The notes under the pieces: generated by a model | The model's database searches: none | What the model was told of the DNA's origin: nothing | What the model saw: only the letters and a program-made list of their open reading frames with translations | In this document: positions 48,454 to 57,025 of the stretch, in pieces | Layout of the letters: every line of letters begins with the position of its first letter | Numbering within the stretch: the first letter of the stretch is position 1 | Assembly: GCF_900215655.1 (NCBI RefSeq) | Contig: NZ_OBEN01000001.1 | Span: 186,001-250,000, forward strand | DNA from: Hydrogenobacter hydrogenophilus | Lineage (GTDB): Bacteria; Aquificota; Aquificia; Aquificales; Aquificaceae | DNA length: 64,000 nt | Direction of reading: 5' to 3' | Position numbers and translations under genes: made by a program

Positions 48454-49602
48454 TTAAAGGAGTTCCTTAGGGACTGGGGGTAATTTTTTGAGTTTTCTTT
48501 GTATTATGTCCGTAGAATACTTTTCCAAGTAGTACGCTATGGTTTCCACTCTTATTTTTATACTTCCAGCGGGTTTTGTTTCATCAAGTTCTCCGAATTT
48601 GAAGAAAAGTGTACCTCTGCTTTCAACGATCTTTTGCACGGGTGTGTAGGTGGGTTGATCCATACCACACTCATAACTGGAAAGCCTTATAACTCCCGTT
48701 ATCCACGGAAACCTACTGGCAAACTTGGCAGCCCATATGATCTCGTTAGTGTTTGAGCTGTACGAAGATGTCCACACATCTGATATGTCCAAATAGCTTT
48801 TTATAATGCCAGCTTTGACATCCTGACCAAAAAGCCAGTCCAATAGCCAATTTTCTAAAGGTAAGTAATTATACCAAAGCACTGGATATCCATAAGTTTG
48901 AAACTCCGCATCTATCTCGTGTCCTATACCTGGGTCCATGTGATAAGGTCTTGCAAGAACCAAGATGGCTGGTCTATTCTCTTTGACGCACCACCTTATT
49001 ATCTCAAGGCTCTTGCTTCTTGCATAAGCATCAAACTCCTCAAGAGACTTAAGTCCATACAAAACAGCATCGACTACCTCTTGATAAGATACATCAATAA
49101 CTGATTTTAAAGACTCGTAGAGCTGTTTGGGAAGAAGCTCAGGTTCACCAAAAGTGATAAAGGGTGATACGTACTTTATACCCTTAGAGAGAAACTCGTC
49201 TCTCTCTTTTGTGAATCCTGCCTTTATGTTCTCTGGAGCCATCATAACCCTTGTACAGCTAAGAGTATCAAGCACATGCCCTTTTAGAAAGGAAGGAAGG
49301 GAGTATATCATAGGTACAAAGATGATGTCCACTTCTTTTGTAAGAAGCTCGCCTATGTGTCCTGCCAATGCCTTTACGGGAAAGCAACTGTCCATAGTTA
49401 TCCTTCCTTTACCATACTGTCTGTATTGCTCTTCGGAAGTGTCCGAGCTAAAGATCACCTTAACACCGAGCTTTTCAAAAAAACCAACCCAGAACTGGTG
49501 TGTGCTCCATATGTTCAAAAACTTGGGAATGCCTACCTTTATGTTAGACCTATCTCTATTAGCTGTTTTTGTATTCCTTCTGAGTATTCTTAGCATGATC
49601 AT
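48454..49602 (-). CDS. Acyl-CoA dehydratase activase-related protein (DUF2229-type), stand-alone
   Basis: 382 residues from the ATG at 49602 (a TTG at 49623 is a longer alternative). Conserved blocks: 'KVGIPKFLNIWSTHQFWVGF', 'SSDTSEEQYRQYGKG', 'DSCFPVKALAGHIG', 'PILVLARPYHMDPGIGHEID' and 'SSYECGMDQPTYTP', i.e. the segment that in clostridia follows the BadF/BcrA-type ATPase in 1,400-residue proteins. Here it stands alone; the ATPase part is not in the window. Cysteines in S-C-F-P, L-S-C and Y-E-C-G may hold an Fe-S cluster. Ten bases after pgsA. Confidence 0.8.
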   Translation of the reverse strand: MIMLRILRRNTKTANRDRSNIKVGIPKFLNIWSTHQFWVGFFEKLGVKVIFSSDTSEEQYRQYGKGRITMDSCFPVKALAGHIGELLTKEVDIIFVPMIYSLPSFLKGHVLDTLSCTRVMMAPENIKAGFTKERDEFLSKGIKYVSPFITFGEPELLPKQLYESLKSVIDVSYQEVVDAVLYGLKSLEEFDAYARSKSLEIIRWCVKENRPAILVLARPYHMDPGIGHEIDAEFQTYGYPVLWYNYLPLENWLLDWLFGQDVKAGIIKSYLDISDVWTSSYSSNTNEIIWAAKFASRFPWITGVIRLSSYECGMDQPTYTPVQKIVESRGTLFFKFGELDETKPAGSIKIRVETIAYYLEKYSTDIIQRKLKKLPPVPKELL

Positions 49603-49612
49603 AAATTTATAG

Positions 49613-50107
49613 TTATTTTTCAAAGGTTATGTATTTGAGTATGTAATCCCACATGGAGATGTAGGCAAAGATCACCGCGATCCAAAGTGCCAAGTTTCCT
49701 GCAGAACTTCCCAAAGACAGGAGGAACAGGCTTAAAAACTCAAAGAAAGCCTTAGTTTTACCAAGGTATGATGCCTGCATCATATAGCCCTTTTCTACAG
49801 AAACGCTCCTTAGGAAGGAAAGGATAAGCTCTCTAACGAGCAAAAGGACAAAGCTCAAAGGATGAACTTTTTGTACATACAGAAAAGCGGAAAGCACAGA
49901 CAAGAAAAAGACCTTATCCACCATAGGGTCAAGCAAAGCACCCCACCTGCTTTTTTCTCTACCCCTTCTGGCTAAATTGCCATCAAGGAGATCAGACAAA
50001 GCTCCTAAAAGTATTAGAGCAGAAGAGAACCTTTCGTAGCCTTCAAGGACTGCATAAAAAGTGGGAAATGTTAGAAAAAATCTAAAAAGAGTTATTAGGT
50101 TAGCCAT
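49613..50107 (-). CDS. pgsA: CDP-diacylglycerol-glycerol-3-phosphate phosphatidyltransferase
   Basis: Inner-membrane enzyme of phosphatidylglycerol synthesis. 164 residues, several membrane segments. Signature D-G-x2-A-R-x8-G-x3-D-x3-D in 'LLDGNLARRGREKSRWGALL' and 'DPMVDK'. Start at the ATG of a TGATG with the preceding gene; a GTG just before is possible. Could also be a related alcohol phosphatidyltransferase (PgsA versus PssA); length and the sequence before the motif favour PgsA. Confidence 0.85.
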   Translation of the reverse strand: MANLITLFRFFLTFPTFYAVLEGYERFSSALILLGALSDLLDGNLARRGREKSRWGALLDPMVDKVFFLSVLSAFLYVQKVHPLSFVLLLVRELILSFLRSVSVEKGYMMQASYLGKTKAFFEFLSLFLLSLGSSAGNLALWIAVIFAYISMWDYILKYITFEK

Positions 50108-50859
50108 CACAAAGATTTTAACATTAGCTCCCCTTCAAGGTATCTTATAAACTGATATGCAGACCTTCCTGAAAAGCCGTATCTTTCCTTTGCCCACTCA
50201 AGAGCCATACTAAAAAGCAGTTCTTCTTGAATGTTTAGGTTTCTTCTTACCGCGTAGCTTTTTACTATGTCCAGATACTCCTGCTTTCCTATGGAGAAAA
50301 AGCCCAGCCTTAAGCCAAACCTCTCCACAAGGGAGAGAGTTTGGATACGATCCTCTTCGGGAAACTTATGAGCCTTTTCTATTTCGTGAAGCAAGTTCCT
50401 TCTGTTGGAGGTGACATACACCACTGCGTTGGCAGGTCTCTCTTCCACATCTCCGTCCAGTAGGGATTTTAAGATATTTACCTGAGGGTCCCCCTCTTCA
50501 AAGGAAAGGTCGTCAAAGAAGATGATAAACTTATTTTGCGTGCTTCTTATCATATGGTATAGTTCAGAGAGGTGAATAATGTCCATCTGATACACCTGAA
50601 CTATTCTTAGCCCTTCAGAACCGTAAAGCCCAAGCATAGACTTAACGAGGGAAGACTTCCCTGTGCCTCTGTCTCCCCACAGAAGCACATCGTGAGCAGG
50701 AAGACCCTTTACCAGCTTGAGGGTGTTTTTTCTTAGAGCCTCTTTCTGTCTGTCTATGTGAAGCAGTTCTTCAAAGTTTGGAATATGCACCTTTTCTATA
50801 GGTTGAATTTTACCGTCCTTAAAGCGAAAGGCAAAAAAGCTGTCAAAGTTTAGCCCCAT
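50107..50859 (-). CDS. DUF815-type AAA+ ATPase
   Basis: 250 residues. Walker A 'LLWGDRGTGKSSLVKS', Walker B 'IIFFDDLSFEEGDPQ', sensor 1 'VVYVTSNRRNLL', and the family's 'FEELLHIDRQKEALRKNT' lead-in, which is a good match to DUF815. Of unknown function, found as a short P-loop ATPase in many bacteria. The C-terminal part contains helical lid residues 'RFGLRLGFFS'. Overlaps nadK by 10 bases and pgsA by the TGATG. Confidence 0.9.
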   Translation of the reverse strand: MGLNFDSFFAFRFKDGKIQPIEKVHIPNFEELLHIDRQKEALRKNTLKLVKGLPAHDVLLWGDRGTGKSSLVKSMLGLYGSEGLRIVQVYQMDIIHLSELYHMIRSTQNKFIIFFDDLSFEEGDPQVNILKSLLDGDVEERPANAVVYVTSNRRNLLHEIEKAHKFPEEDRIQTLSLVERFGLRLGFFSIGKQEYLDIVKSYAVRRNLNIQEELLFSMALEWAKERYGFSGRSAYQFIRYLEGELMLKSL

Positions 50860-51674
50860 TTTAGCTTCTCCTTTAGTATTTCAAAAAAACTCCTTTTTGG
50901 GTTTGGATACATAAGGCAGTAATGCTTTGACTTTTTAACTATTATCTGATCGTATTTTTTTAGTGCCATGCCTTCCTGTCCGTCCATGGTCAGGTACGCC
51001 ATGCCATCGGGTGAGAGATTTACTAGCCTTATCTCAAAATTGCTTGGAAGTATGACGGGTCTGTTGGAAAGGGTGTGAGGACAGATGGGTACAAAGAGAA
51101 GGTTTTCTGAAAGGGGATAAAGGATAGGTCCTCCAGCGGATAGAGCGTAAGCAGTTGAACCTGTAGGTGTTGATACTATAACTCCATCTCCATAAACTCT
51201 CATCATAAATTCTCCCATGGTATAAACATCAAGCTCAAGCATGCGTGCTATGTTGCTTTTTGAAACCACTACATCATTAAGATAATCTCCCAAAAAGCGC
51301 AGGGTTTTGTATCTTTTCAGGTATGCAGAGATCATAACTCTTTTCTGATACTTTATCTGACCTTTTAGCACCATATCAAGCACTTCAAAGGCATACTCCT
51401 TTTCTACCTCCGTTAGAAATCCAAATCTTCCTTCATTTATACCCAAGATGGGTATTTGGTACTTGGCTACAGTTCTTGCTCCTGCCAAAAAAGTACCATC
51501 CCCACCCACCACAAGAAGTAGGTCTCTGCCTTTGATATCTATCTTGGGCTTTACACCTCTACGGTTTATGTAAATATCTGTGGATACCTTCCTATCAATG
51601 AGGTGTTTCTGTATCTTCTTTGCAGTCTCTATGGCGCTCTGACTGTCCTTTACAAAAAGAAGTACTTTTTTCAT
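50850..51674 (-). CDS. nadK: NAD kinase
   Basis: Phosphorylates NAD to NADP. 274 residues. GGDGT motif in 'LVVGGDGTFLAGAR', 'GINEGRFGFLTEVE', the NE/D motif 'LNDVVVSK', 'GDGVIVSTPTGSTAYALSAG' and 'PICPHTLSNRPVILP'. The cysteine in PICPHT is common in the family. Its ATG overlaps the gmhA stop by 4 bases. Housekeeping gene with no sign of horizontal transfer. Confidence 0.97.
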   Translation of the reverse strand: MKKVLLFVKDSQSAIETAKKIQKHLIDRKVSTDIYINRRGVKPKIDIKGRDLLLVVGGDGTFLAGARTVAKYQIPILGINEGRFGFLTEVEKEYAFEVLDMVLKGQIKYQKRVMISAYLKRYKTLRFLGDYLNDVVVSKSNIARMLELDVYTMGEFMMRVYGDGVIVSTPTGSTAYALSAGGPILYPLSENLLFVPICPHTLSNRPVILPSNFEIRLVNLSPDGMAYLTMDGQEGMALKKYDQIIVKKSKHYCLMYPNPKRSFFEILKEKLKWG

Positions 51675-52234
51675 AAGAGTGCGTCTATAATCTCACAAAG
51701 CACGTGACCTAAGGTTATATGACACTCCTGTATTCTTGGTGTTTCGTAAGAAGGTACTACAAAACTATAGTGAGCTATCTGGACTACCTTCCCACCACCT
51801 TTGCCTGTGAAAGCGATAGTTGTAGCTCCAAGGTCGTGTGCCTTTGCTATACCTCTTACCACATTGGGAGAGTCTCCTGATGTGGTTATACCTATGACCA
51901 CATCTCCGGGCATGCAAAGAGCTTCTATCTGCCTTTCAAACACCGACTCAAAACCATAATCGTTTCCAACAGCGGTAAGTATAGAGGTATCTGTAGTGAG
52001 AGCTATGGCAGGTAGAGCCTTTCTCTCCTTTTTAAACCTGCCTACTATTTCACCTGCTATGTGTTGTGCATCTGCTGCGCTTCCTCCATTCCCAAAAAGT
52101 AGAAGCTTATTACCATCCTTTAAAGCCTGTGCTATGATCTGACCCACCTCCACTATCTGTTGTGCATAGGTTTCCACAAAAGCCAGCTTAACATCAGCGC
52201 TTTCTCTGAAGGAGTTTATCACCAGCTCAATCAT
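51671..52234 (-). CDS. gmhA: Phosphoheptose isomerase (sedoheptulose-7-phosphate isomerase)
   Basis: 187 residues from the ATG at 52234 (a TTG at 52252 is possible). SIS-domain enzyme of the LPS inner-core heptose pathway. 'FGNGGSAADAQHIAGEIVGR' (the metal/sugar loop), 'LTTDTSILTAVGNDYGFE', 'TTSGDSPNVVRGIAKAH' and 'RIQECHITLGHVLCEIID' with its E and H zinc ligands. Its presence indicates a heptose-containing LPS, matching the glycosyltransferases at the right end. Confidence 0.95.
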   Translation of the reverse strand: MIELVINSFRESADVKLAFVETYAQQIVEVGQIIAQALKDGNKLLLFGNGGSAADAQHIAGEIVGRFKKERKALPAIALTTDTSILTAVGNDYGFESVFERQIEALCMPGDVVIGITTSGDSPNVVRGIAKAHDLGATTIAFTGKGGGKVVQIAHYSFVVPSYETPRIQECHITLGHVLCEIIDALL

Positions 52235-53105
52235 CCTTTTTGAGGTTTCCAACTGTAAGCCTCCTCATAGTTTTGAAAAACTCTGAAAGCATGTGCTTGT
52301 GATACTCCTCTTGATTCTCTATGAATCTAAGGAGTCTTTGTACTTCTGGGTCTTTTACCTTTTGCATCTCCTCGTTGTAGTCCTTACCAGTAGACTTTTC
52401 GTATTCTATTTCTTGTTTTACCTGCTCTTCTAACTTTTTCAGTGGTTTTGGTGATAAGTCTGTATTTATATCTGGCATACCACCAAGCTCACCTATCTTT
52501 TCACCTATCTTTCCCATGTGAGTCATACTTTCTATAGCCAGATCAAGCATTATGTCCTTGTAAGTGCAGTCTTTTGTGTGAAAAAACTGATACAGATAGT
52601 TTATTATGGTTTGGTACTCCTCTTTAAGAAACTTGTTTAGGACTTGTAGGGTTTGAGGGTCTGCCTTTTTTTCACCTTCTAACATAACGGACTCTTTTGC
52701 AAGCTCCATAAGTTCTGTAAACTCTATCTTGTGGTCCTCTTCGTCCTTTATGACTCTTTCCAAAAGCCTCTTTATCTCATCATCTTTAACTATTTCAAGC
52801 TGTTTGGTGTAGGTATCTATAGCCATCTGTTCCGCATCTATATCTTTTGCCATCATATCCGCCCAATCGGGACCACCTATCACTATCATATCTTCGAGTC
52901 TGTCAAGCACTACCTGACCGCCCAGCTTTACTACCTTTTGTGCAAACCACTTGAGATGCCTCATCTCCTGTCTTGCTATAGATTCCACCTCTTCCGTTAT
53001 GTTCTTATCCGTTATCAGGAATATGTGGTAAAGATACTGAACTATGGCAGAGTGCTCAAGAGCCACATCATAAAGAAGAAGGTTAATAAGCTCTTTCTTA
53101 TTCAT
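52227..53105 (-). CDS. Tandem ferritin-like di-iron protein
   Basis: 292 residues from the ATG at 53105, which follows GAGGTG; a GTG at 53114 is possible. Two ferritin-like four-helix units. Unit 1: E17 (LEHSAIVQYL), E47-x2-H50 (QEMRH), E92, E122-x2-H125 (DEEDH). Unit 2: E162/E163 (KEEYQTIINYL), then S193-x2-H196 where the E-x2-H should be, and E266-x2-H269 (QEEYH). So the first unit has a full di-iron set and the second lacks one ligand. First gene of the gmhA-nadK-pgsA operon. Iron storage or peroxide defence are possible. Confidence 0.8.
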   Translation of the reverse strand: MNKKELINLLLYDVALEHSAIVQYLYHIFLITDKNITEEVESIARQEMRHLKWFAQKVVKLGGQVVLDRLEDMIVIGGPDWADMMAKDIDAEQMAIDTYTKQLEIVKDDEIKRLLERVIKDEEDHKIEFTELMELAKESVMLEGEKKADPQTLQVLNKFLKEEYQTIINYLYQFFHTKDCTYKDIMLDLAIESMTHMGKIGEKIGELGGMPDINTDLSPKPLKKLEEQVKQEIEYEKSTGKDYNEEMQKVKDPEVQRLLRFIENQEEYHKHMLSEFFKTMRRLTVGNLKKDD

Positions 53106-53128
53106 ACTCTTCACCTCACTTGAAAGAC

Positions 53129-53134
53129 ATTATA
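53129..53134 (-). promoter_or_regulatory. -10 box of the ferritin-like operon
   Basis: TATAAT on minus; +1 near 53122, 17 bases before the ATG at 53105, with GAGGTG in the leader. Confidence 0.45.
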
Positions 53135-53140
53135 GCATGG

Positions 53141-53146
53141 TATAAT
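53141..53146 (+). promoter_or_regulatory. -10 box of the S41 protease gene
   Basis: TATAAT on plus with TTGAAA at 53120-53125 (15-base spacer); +1 near 53153, 5 bases before the ATG at 53158. Confidence 0.5.
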
Positions 53147-53157
53147 TTTACCAGTTT

Positions 53158-54273
53158 ATGAGTATCCCTATTCTTGTCTTGGTACTTATCTTGCACATAT
53201 CTTACGCTCAGGATTCATGTTCAAAAGAAGCTCTTAGTAAGCTAAAAGAGATCATAAGCGAGCATTACCTGTGGAAGGAGAAGGTAGATGGCGTAGAATG
53301 GGGTAGTCTTGACGAAGCTATAACTTACCTGAGAAGTAAAGGTGATAGATGGACTGCTATAACCAATATAGAAGAGGATAGGCTTTGGTACTCCAAGGCT
53401 AAAATGTTTGGTATAGGTATAAGGTGGGATGACGAAGGCACTATAAAAAGGGTGTTCAAAGACTCTCCAGCAGAAAGAAGCGGACTTAAAGAAGGTGATG
53501 TGATCCTTTCTATAAATGGGGTAAAGGACAAAAATCTTTGGAGCCAGACCATAAGGAGCGTGCCTGTAGGGGGCATCGTAAATATAACAGTAAAAAGACA
53601 GGAAAGTCTTAAGGAGTTCCACATTGTCAAAGGTGAGTTTTCTGTACCTCCCGTGGAAGAAGTTAGGATCATACTCTTGGACCACAAAAAGATTGGATAC
53701 ATAGCTCTGACAAACTTTACAACTCCTGCAGTAGAGGAGTTCAGAAAAGCTTTGGAATTTTTAAACTCTCAAGATGTTGATGCGCTTTTGCTTGACCTCA
53801 GAGACAACGGTGGTGGTCTTATCTCAGTTGCCAAAAGCATAGCGGACATGTTCATAAGAGGAAAAGGTGTGATGTTTTACTTAGAAGGTAGAAACAGAGT
53901 GCCTGATGTGTATCCATTTAAAGATGGAGAGCCCCTCTTTAAAAAACCTGTGCTTGTCTTTGTCAACAGATGGACCGCATCTGCTGCTGAGCTTTTGACC
54001 GTTTTACTCAGAGTCTACGATAAAGCTGTTATTGCAGGCGAGCTTACGGTAGGCAAGTATGTAGGTAGCAATATGTATAAATTAGATGACTGCGGTAGAG
54101 TGCTCAGGCTTGTCACTTTTGCGATGAAACTCCCCAGCGGAGATAACATAACGAGCGATGTGGGTATACTACCCGATTGTGTGATAAAAGCAAAGAACGA
54201 TGAAGGACTCAGTATGGCTTTGGACTGTCTTCTAAACCGTATCTTTGAAGAACCTTCCTTAGCTCAGCCTTGA
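53158..54273 (+). CDS. S41-family carboxy-terminal processing protease
   Basis: 371 residues. Signal peptide (1-17, SYAQ), a PDZ domain (about 80-155: 'GIGIRWDDEGTIKRVFKDSP', 'GLKEGDVILSING') and the tail-specific protease core with 'DALLLDLRDNGGG', serine in 'FVNRWTASAAELLT' (S-A-A-E) and lysine in 'GELTVGKYVGS'. Periplasmic quality control or processing. Its 3' end overlaps the convergent kinase gene by 65 bases. Confidence 0.93.
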   Translation: MSIPILVLVLILHISYAQDSCSKEALSKLKEIISEHYLWKEKVDGVEWGSLDEAITYLRSKGDRWTAITNIEEDRLWYSKAKMFGIGIRWDDEGTIKRVFKDSPAERSGLKEGDVILSINGVKDKNLWSQTIRSVPVGGIVNITVKRQESLKEFHIVKGEFSVPPVEEVRIILLDHKKIGYIALTNFTTPAVEEFRKALEFLNSQDVDALLLDLRDNGGGLISVAKSIADMFIRGKGVMFYLEGRNRVPDVYPFKDGEPLFKKPVLVFVNRWTASAAELLTVLLRVYDKAVIAGELTVGKYVGSNMYKLDDCGRVLRLVTFAMKLPSGDNITSDVGILPDCVIKAKNDEGLSMALDCLLNRIFEEPSLAQP

Positions 54274-54742
54274 TCTCTTCTCTGTCTTTTTGGGTGTTTA
54301 TTGTGGTAATGTCCTCTGGTGGTTCAAAAACTTCCTTTTGTCTTAGGTATATGTTCCAGTCTGCGTCTGATATGTCCTCCCTTTGAGAAAGCCTTTTCTT
54401 TATTTCTTCCTCATCTGCAACAGTCATCAAAAACAGCACATCACCCAGTTGTTCCTTTACCATATCCCTTTGCCACTTTTTCAAGAAGGTAGCATCTATT
54501 ACCACATGCCTTCCCGCATCTTTTAACACCTTTGCCCTGTTTATCATTTCCTCATATACCCTTTTAGTCCAATCTTCGGAATATATACCTTCTCCAAAAC
54601 CCACTTTTATGCGCTCATAGACACCTGCAAGTTCTTTCCTTATAGCATCGCTTCTTATCCATTCAAAGCCAAACTCTTCGTGGAGTATGCGTGCAACAAA
54701 GGACTTTCCACTTCCAGAGAGACCCATGATTACCACTATCAC
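54209..54742 (-). CDS. P-loop AAA kinase of unknown substrate
   Basis: 177 residues. Walker A 'MGLSGSGKSFVARIL' near residue 7, 'SDAIRKELAG' and 'DATFLKKWQRDMVKEQ' like the AAA_33 (polynucleotide or small-molecule kinase) group, often found fused to aminoglycoside-phosphotransferase domains. The lid residues ('RLSQREDISDADWNIY') match that group. GTG start one base from the cytochrome c gene on the same strand. Substrate cannot be told. Confidence 0.85.
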   Translation of the reverse strand: MIVVIMGLSGSGKSFVARILHEEFGFEWIRSDAIRKELAGVYERIKVGFGEGIYSEDWTKRVYEEMINRAKVLKDAGRHVVIDATFLKKWQRDMVKEQLGDVLFLMTVADEEEIKKRLSQREDISDADWNIYLRQKEVFEPPEDITTINTQKDREEIKAELRKVLQRYGLEDSPKPY

Positions 54743-54743
54743 T

Positions 54744-55709
54744 TTAATAACCCCTTATCTGGGTTTCTCCTCTATGACAGGCTATGCAAGACTTTTGACC
54801 ATCTGCCACCTTCACCAGTCCAAAGCTCTCCGCTATCCTTTGGTGCTTGGAGTGTATCTCCTCAAGGGGTTTAAACTTCCTCATCTGTGGTATACCTATA
54901 CCCTGATGACACTGGTAGCAGGTAAGCATGGCTTTCTGCCAAAGTTGGATAGCTTTTTCTTTATCTTTTTCTTGCAAAGCCTTGGGTATTTCAGAGTAAA
55001 GTATGGCGTTTCTCGTTTTTACCACATTCTTTACATCTTCGCTCCAGTTTGCCACCATGGGAGCTGCCAGGGACATGTTCTTTCCGCAGGCAGAAAGTCC
55101 GGTAGGACTCTTTACCAACCTGTAAGCGGCGTCAAACTCTCCCTTTTCTATGTAGCCCCTTAGAGCCACAAAGGAGAAGAAAGTTCTATAAGCACCTGCC
55201 TTGAAATTGAGCCTCACATCTGATAGATACTCACTTGCCTTTATTACGTCCTCTACATTCTTTCCACCCACTACCATTATGTTTCTACCGTCCTTTTGAA
55301 CAACCTGTATGGTAGGCTTATCAAAAGAGAGTCCCAGGTCTTTTACCACTTGGTTGTTTGTTCCTACTACTATGATGTTCTTGTAGTTCATGTTTTTGAG
55401 CTGGCTATCACTTACTAAAAGAGGGGGTATCTTGGATGCCTTTACCTCTTCTACTCCAAAGCCTATATCATCCGTCCACTGTCCCAAGTAGTAGGCTATC
55501 TTTCCTGCTTGTGCCACCACACGGGGGTCTTCCTTTTCTCCATACACTATGAGGACATGGGGTACTGCCACATCTGTAAGAGATGCAGGAGTGCCAGACC
55601 ATACGCTTGAGTAGGTTATGTAGGGAAACAATCTGTCCGCAAAATCAGGCTTTATGAGAGGTTGAGCCATGGCAACGCTTACAAGTCCAAACATAGCCAA
55701 AAGCTTCAT
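54744..55709 (-). CDS. Dihaem cytochrome c with an unassigned N-terminal domain
   Basis: 321 residues. Signal peptide (1-15), residues 20-175 forming an alpha/beta region ('HVLIVYGEKEDPR', 'NIIVVGTNNQ', 'RNIMVVGGKN') unlike a cytochrome, then helices and two C-terminal haem motifs: C264-C267-H268 (CYQCH) and C308-C311-H312 (CIACH), 40 residues apart. Periplasmic electron carrier by inference. Followed by the kinase gene one base later and preceded by dnaA. Confidence 0.85.
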   Translation of the reverse strand: MKLLAMFGLVSVAMAQPLIKPDFADRLFPYITYSSVWSGTPASLTDVAVPHVLIVYGEKEDPRVVAQAGKIAYYLGQWTDDIGFGVEEVKASKIPPLLVSDSQLKNMNYKNIIVVGTNNQVVKDLGLSFDKPTIQVVQKDGRNIMVVGGKNVEDVIKASEYLSDVRLNFKAGAYRTFFSFVALRGYIEKGEFDAAYRLVKSPTGLSACGKNMSLAAPMVANWSEDVKNVVKTRNAILYSEIPKALQEKDKEKAIQLWQKAMLTCYQCHQGIGIPQMRKFKPLEEIHSKHQRIAESFGLVKVADGQKSCIACHRGETQIRGY

Positions 55710-55730
55710 GTTTTTGCCTCCTATTTTCTA

Positions 55731-56930
55731 TTATAGCAGTTCCTTTTTGAGTTGTTTTTCAAGAAAGGTGAGCATATACTTAAATTTTCTGTCTTCTTTT
55801 ATCTTTTCTTCTACTTTTTTCACCGCATAAATAGCTGAAGTGTGGTCTTTTTTACCAAAGTACCTGCTTATTTCTACGTAGGAAGCGTTTAAAACCACTT
55901 TACAAAGATACATAGCTATCTGTCTTGCGTTTATGATCCTCCTTTCTTTGCTTTCTCTTTTGAGGTCTTCGGGTTTTAGTTTGAAATGCCTTGCGGTAAA
56001 CTCCACCACAAACTTTATGTCTTTGGTATTTTTTTCCTTTGAAGTGTTTTTCATGCCAACTACTTTTAAGGTTTTTATAGCACCTTCTATTTCTCTTACG
56101 TTGTAGCCAGTGTTCTCAAAGACATAGTTTATTAACTTTTGGTCAAGGGGCATGCCGTAGAGGATCATCTTTTGTTTTATGATGGAGAGCTTGGTCTCAT
56201 CGTCCAGACCTATCTCTATCACAAGGCCACTTTCAAACCTACTTATGAGCCTGTCAGATATGTCTTTTAGGTCTTTAGGATGTCTATCGCTTACCAAAAC
56301 TATCTGCTTATCCCTTGTGTACATAGCCTCAAAGATCTTAAAAAGTTCTATCTGGGTTCTTTCTTTTCCGCTGAGGAACTGCACATCGTCAAGGAGAAGC
56401 ACATCAACGTTTGAGTACTTATTCCTAAAGGTGTCTATCTGTCCCTTCTTTAGGTAAGCTATCATCTCCTCAGAAAAATCGCTGACGGGAGAGTATAAAG
56501 CCCTATAACCATACTCCATTGCTTTGTTGCCTATGGCATGCAGAAGGTGTGTCTTTCCAAGTCCTACGCTACCATATATGAACAGAGGATTGTAAGATAC
56601 ACCCGGATACTGCCCCACCTGAAGACACACCTTATAGACAAGCTCGTTAGCTTTCCCTACTACGAAGTTTTCAAAACGATACTTTTCTATCAAACCGCTT
56701 TGATACTCATAAGTACTTTCTTCTTTATCTTCTACGCTCCTTACTTCAATCCTTTTTGTGTAATTACTAAGCCTGCTTCTAATATACTCTATTGCCCACC
56801 TTTTGTAAGCTATAGTAGGTGCTATAAGTATAACGCTATCTTTTTCCTCCTTTATCTTGAACTGGCGAAATATACCCACCGCAAACTTGTCCGTTTGCTC
56901 AATAAAGAATAGGAAGTCCTGCCTCTCCAT
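55731..56930 (-). CDS. dnaA: Chromosomal replication initiator DnaA
   Basis: 399 residues, short as in Aquifex. Domain I is present ('FVVGKANELVYKVCLQVGQ' follows it), AAA+ core with Walker A 'YGSVGLGKTHLLHAIGN', Walker B 'VDVLLLDDVQFLSGKERTQ', sensor 'VSDRHPKDLK', and domain IV with the DNA-binding 'YFGKKDHTSAIYAVKKV'. dnaN, gyrB and other usual neighbours are absent. I see no DnaA boxes (TTATCCACA-like) in the 95-base gap upstream, so this may not be the origin. Confidence 0.96.
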   Translation of the reverse strand: MERQDFLFFIEQTDKFAVGIFRQFKIKEEKDSVILIAPTIAYKRWAIEYIRSRLSNYTKRIEVRSVEDKEESTYEYQSGLIEKYRFENFVVGKANELVYKVCLQVGQYPGVSYNPLFIYGSVGLGKTHLLHAIGNKAMEYGYRALYSPVSDFSEEMIAYLKKGQIDTFRNKYSNVDVLLLDDVQFLSGKERTQIELFKIFEAMYTRDKQIVLVSDRHPKDLKDISDRLISRFESGLVIEIGLDDETKLSIIKQKMILYGMPLDQKLINYVFENTGYNVREIEGAIKTLKVVGMKNTSKEKNTKDIKFVVEFTARHFKLKPEDLKRESKERRIINARQIAMYLCKVVLNASYVEISRYFGKKDHTSAIYAVKKVEEKIKEDRKFKYMLTFLEKQLKKELL

Positions 56931-57025
56931 GTTTTACTACTTATCTTAAGGCAGATATTCAAAACATAAAGCACAAAAAAGTGCGTATCTACAGAGTCTT
57001 GGGTGTGGTTTTAAAAGTTATCTTT

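Noticed and set aside
56960-56990. GCAC-AAAAAA-GTGC hairpin upstream of dnaA
   Set aside because: Only 4 base pairs with a run of A; too weak to call a terminator or operator.
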